From assembly GCA_050010455.1 (NCBI GenBank), contig JBEKLA010000188.1:1-8420 (forward strand): DNA of 8,420 bases. Reading direction: 5' to 3'. This stretch comes from DATJOQ01 sp050010455. GTDB lineage: Bacteria; Desulfobacterota; Binatia; Binatales; Binataceae. Shown here piece after piece: positions 6,946 through 8,420 of the stretch. The notes below the pieces were generated by a model. That model saw only the letters and a list, made by a program, of their open reading frames with translations. It did no database searches and was not told the DNA's origin. Each line of letters starts with the position of its first letter. The stretch's first letter is position 1. The position numbers and the translations under genes are program-made.

Positions 6946-7156
6946 CGACCGCTCGCGCAACGCTCGCGCCAATTCGGCGCCCAGCCACGCCAGCCATTTC
7001 TCCGAACTCTTCAGCCGCTTATAGAGCGCGACCTGCGACATCGTGGCAATCCCGTGCGCGCCGAAATGCGCCCATCCCCCACGCGGCCTCGCGCCATCCC
7101 TGCGGCAGCAGCCCCTCAATTACCCTCCACTCATTCGCCCGCGCTGTCTCCACCAT
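6946..7156 (-). pseudogene. IS4-type transposase N-terminal remnant, internally deleted
   Basis: Read on the minus strand from ATG at 7156-7154 the sequence gives MVETARANEWRVIEGL, then LPQGWREAAWGMGAFRRAR, the N-terminus of IS4-type transposases. Near 7068 the match moves to another frame and continues GIATMSQVALYKRLKSSEKW, then LAWLGAEL, which in full-length relatives lies roughly 35-45 residues further on. An out-of-frame internal deletion has therefore joined two pieces. The match ends near 6946, where the antitoxin remnant begins, and the catalytic DDE region (a further 350 residues or so) is missing. The element cannot encode a working transposase. Family placement rests on remembered sequence resemblance. 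Confidence 0.6.
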
Positions 7157-7529
7157 GCATAGAGAAATATGTAATCCCGCGGCTGCCACATCAATCCTTA
7201 GGTTAACGCATATGGGGATGCTCCCCCTCGCGCACCCTAACCGGACACCATTAACCGAGTGGGGGGAGTTTCAAATGATCCAAAGGGGAGGAGTGGGCCA
7301 ACTCACGGTATCGAAATCAGCATTAGCCGGCGACCAAGTACAAAACTTTCAGCACTCCGGCGACGCTCTCAAGCTGCTGGTAAAAACCTCTAACGCAAGC
7401 CGCCAGACATTGCTCGCAGCATGTTAGGGACTAATCTCGCCGCTGCCACGGCCGATCGCTAGATTGCAACCGAACAGGTGCGCTGGTTGTTGGCCGCGCT
7501 GGAATTGCGCCGAGGAACGCTACAATTGC
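7157..7529 (+). other. Unassigned region between transposase and methyltransferase remnants
   Basis: No supported gene was found. A 90-codon plus-strand frame (7155-7427) has no ribosome-binding site and no recognisable family. A small perfect inverted repeat, GGGGA-TGC-TCCCC, lies at 7214-7226. The stretch around 7225-7290, with runs of C and G (CTAACCGGACACCATTAACC, then GAGTGGGGGGAGTTTC), looks like the kind of sequence found at insertion-sequence ends and could hold the outer end of the IS4-type element or of a second element. No terminal repeat pair or target duplication could be shown. Confidence 0.4.
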
Positions 7530-8139
7530 TTATCGGCTGTACTTTTCCGATAGATTTCCGGCTCGGGTAAGCGCTGCATTCTAATCTTTGAACCACGCGG
7601 GAAATTCGGACCGGAGAGCCCTGGCGATTTCATTCAAGGTGAGGTTCCGGTCCATCAGTTCAAGCACTCTTCGGTCGATTTGCCAATCTTTATTGGGCAC
7701 CGGAACAAAACTGTGCGCGCGCTTGCGCAACCGCTCACGGGACAGTAGCGCGGCATTGAAAGTTGATTGACGATACCGCGCCTTCTCTTGTCCGGAATCA
7801 TTCGTCACCTGCGTGTTCCACGACCATACGTAATCGGGAGCAACGAAGTCGGCCCGCAAACTAATTTTGATATGATCACCTGCCTTCAGTTCCAGGGCTT
7901 CCGGCCAGGGAAAGAACGCATGACGATATATGTGTTCTCCGCGGGGGGGGGAAATTAGAGAAGCCGGCCCATCCCGCAGTTTCGGAGTCGTACCACACGC
8001 ACACTCCATGAGCTGTGGCAATGCGGCCGACAAGCCCGGACATCTCTCCCCTTACATTATGGCTGTGAAGCTGCTTGTAGTCCAAAACCGCCCAAGGTTG
8101 GGGCGGCCGTCGGAGCGCTTCGCTGTAATTGTAAATCAT
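7530..8139 (-). pseudogene. PRMT-like SAM-dependent methyltransferase with PqqD-like C-terminus, truncated and broken
   Basis: The C-terminal part of a class I, PRMT-type methyltransferase is readable in pieces. From 8139 down, one frame gives LRRPPQPWAVLDYKQLHS, then NVRGEMSGLVGRIATAHGVC and VWYDSETAGWAGFSN. At the G9 tract (7943-7951) the match moves to the next frame: GEHIYRHAFFPWPEALELKA, FVAPDYVWSWNTQV, and KARYRQSTFNAALLSRERLR. It ends with a PqqD-like winged-helix segment, IDRRVLELMDRNLTLNEIAR. Eight G instead of nine would restore one frame. The frame then meets TAG at 7583-7581 after FPAWFKD, yet the family resemblance goes on in frame as NAALTRAGNLSEKYSR up to TAA at 7532-7530, so the TAG probably replaces a TGG (Trp). 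The SAM-binding N-terminal half is absent, and homology stops at the inverted repeat starting at 8138. The original substrate is unknown. Confidence 0.68.
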
Positions 8140-8157
8140 CGTCAGTGATCGTCAGTG
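8138..8157 (+). repeat. Left copy of composite inverted repeat (2 x 10 bp)
   Basis: ATCGTCAGTG occurs twice head to tail at 8138-8147 and 8148-8157. Its reverse complement recurs at 8260-8279. The repeat begins exactly where the methyltransferase remnant loses its reading frame upstream. Confidence 0.85.
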
Positions 8158-8242
8158 GCGTTCCATCTCGAATCAACGGGCGGCTTATCGCTCCAAAAAC
8201 GACAAACTGACGAGCCCATGGCCTGCGGTCAGGAATTTACCT

Positions 8243-8420
8243 TTAGTCGTCGCTCGGCTCACTGACGATGACTGACGATCTTTTCGGAATATCGGTCACG
8301 CAGCAGAGGGAAATTACGCGCCTGCCGAGGCGGTCGGCGCGGCTGGAATTGAGCTCGATGCCGGCGGCGCGGAGGTTCCCGGCCATGCGGCGCAGGGCGT
8401 TACCGAGCGCATTGGGCGCC
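8243..8420 (-). CDS. C-terminal end of a replication/primase-type ATPase (DUF3987/RepA-like), partial
   Basis: On the minus strand, entering from the right edge, the frame reads APNALGNALRRMAGNLRAAG, then IELNSSRADRLGRRVISL, CCVTDIPKRSSVIVSEPSDD and TAA at 8245-8243. The pattern of a Pro, then LRR.A..LR..GIE and a basic stretch ending in VISL matches the C-terminal winged-helix region of AAA-type or DUF3987-type proteins common on plasmids, prophages and genomic islands, where it follows a helicase-like domain. The last residues, from about RSSVIVS, are encoded by the right copy of the 10-bp repeat. The rest of the gene lies outside the window, so it cannot be said whether it is intact. The family call rests on about 40 residues. 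Confidence 0.5.
   Translation of the reverse strand, partial: APNALGNALRRMAGNLRAAGIELNSSRADRLGRRVISLCCVTDIPKRSSVIVSEPSDD
8260..8279 (-). repeat. Right copy of composite inverted repeat (2 x 10 bp)
   Basis: CACTGACGAT at 8260-8269 and GACTGACGAT at 8270-8279 are the reverse complement of the left copy, with 19 of 20 positions matching. A further partial unit, ACTGACGA, lies at 8206-8213. This copy lies inside the 3' end of the replication-ATPase-like frame. Confidence 0.85.

Noticed and set aside
7474..7560. Plus-strand TEQVRWLLAALELRRGTLQL resembling the end of an IS66 accessory protein
   Set aside because: No start or family-specific motif is present, and most of the stretch is antisense to the restored C-terminus of the methyltransferase remnant.
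8138..8279. CRISPR array
   Set aside because: The repeats are only 10 bp, directly abutting and in opposite orientation at the two edges, with no spacers and no cas genes.

Overview
The window is GC-rich bacterial DNA with short, tightly packed operon genes. Nothing in it fixes the taxon. The gene families and the density of decayed mobile DNA would suit an uncultured soil-type bacterium (Acidobacteria, Deltaproteobacteria or a related candidate phylum), but that is only an inference.

Bases 1-4472 are the right-hand part of a lasso-peptide (RiPP) gene cluster. It begins with the 3' two thirds of an asparagine-synthetase-like macrolactam cyclase (C protein, 1-1197). Next comes a 54-residue precursor (1259-1423) whose predicted 17-residue core, GSSSPLGDGAGGHKKSL, can close a Gly1-Asp8 ring after a leader ending in Thr-Arg. 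A gene-free gap of about 500 bp follows. Then come three overlapping genes: an HPr-kinase-like protein (1925-2893), an ABC ATPase (2890-3669) and an ABC-2 permease (3669-4472). By analogy with known clusters, the cyclase closes the ring, the kinase may phosphorylate a serine of the precursor, and the ABC pair exports the product or protects the producer. The B1 (PqqD-like) and B2 (cysteine protease) genes needed for leader recognition and removal are not in the window and would be expected upstream of base 1.

Bases 4759-6576 encode a two-part membrane protein: a WecA/TagO-type polyprenyl-phosphate sugar-1-phosphate transferase fused to the membrane and nucleotide-binding part of a CapD/WbpM-like protein, without the catalytic dehydratase domain. 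It fits cell-surface glycan synthesis and is probably unrelated to the lasso peptide.

Bases 6577-8420 are a graveyard of broken genes. In order they hold: the first 17 codons of a Phd-type antitoxin with ribosome-binding site and possible palindromic operator still intact; an internally deleted IS4-type transposase N-terminus on the minus strand; about 370 bp with no recognisable gene; the C-terminal part of a PRMT-like methyltransferase with a PqqD-like tail (minus strand), broken by a one-base slip in a G9 tract and by an amber codon; a 142-bp interval bounded by 20-bp inverted repeats, each made of two 10-bp units; and, at the right edge on the minus strand, the C-terminus of what looks like a plasmid/phage-type replication ATPase.
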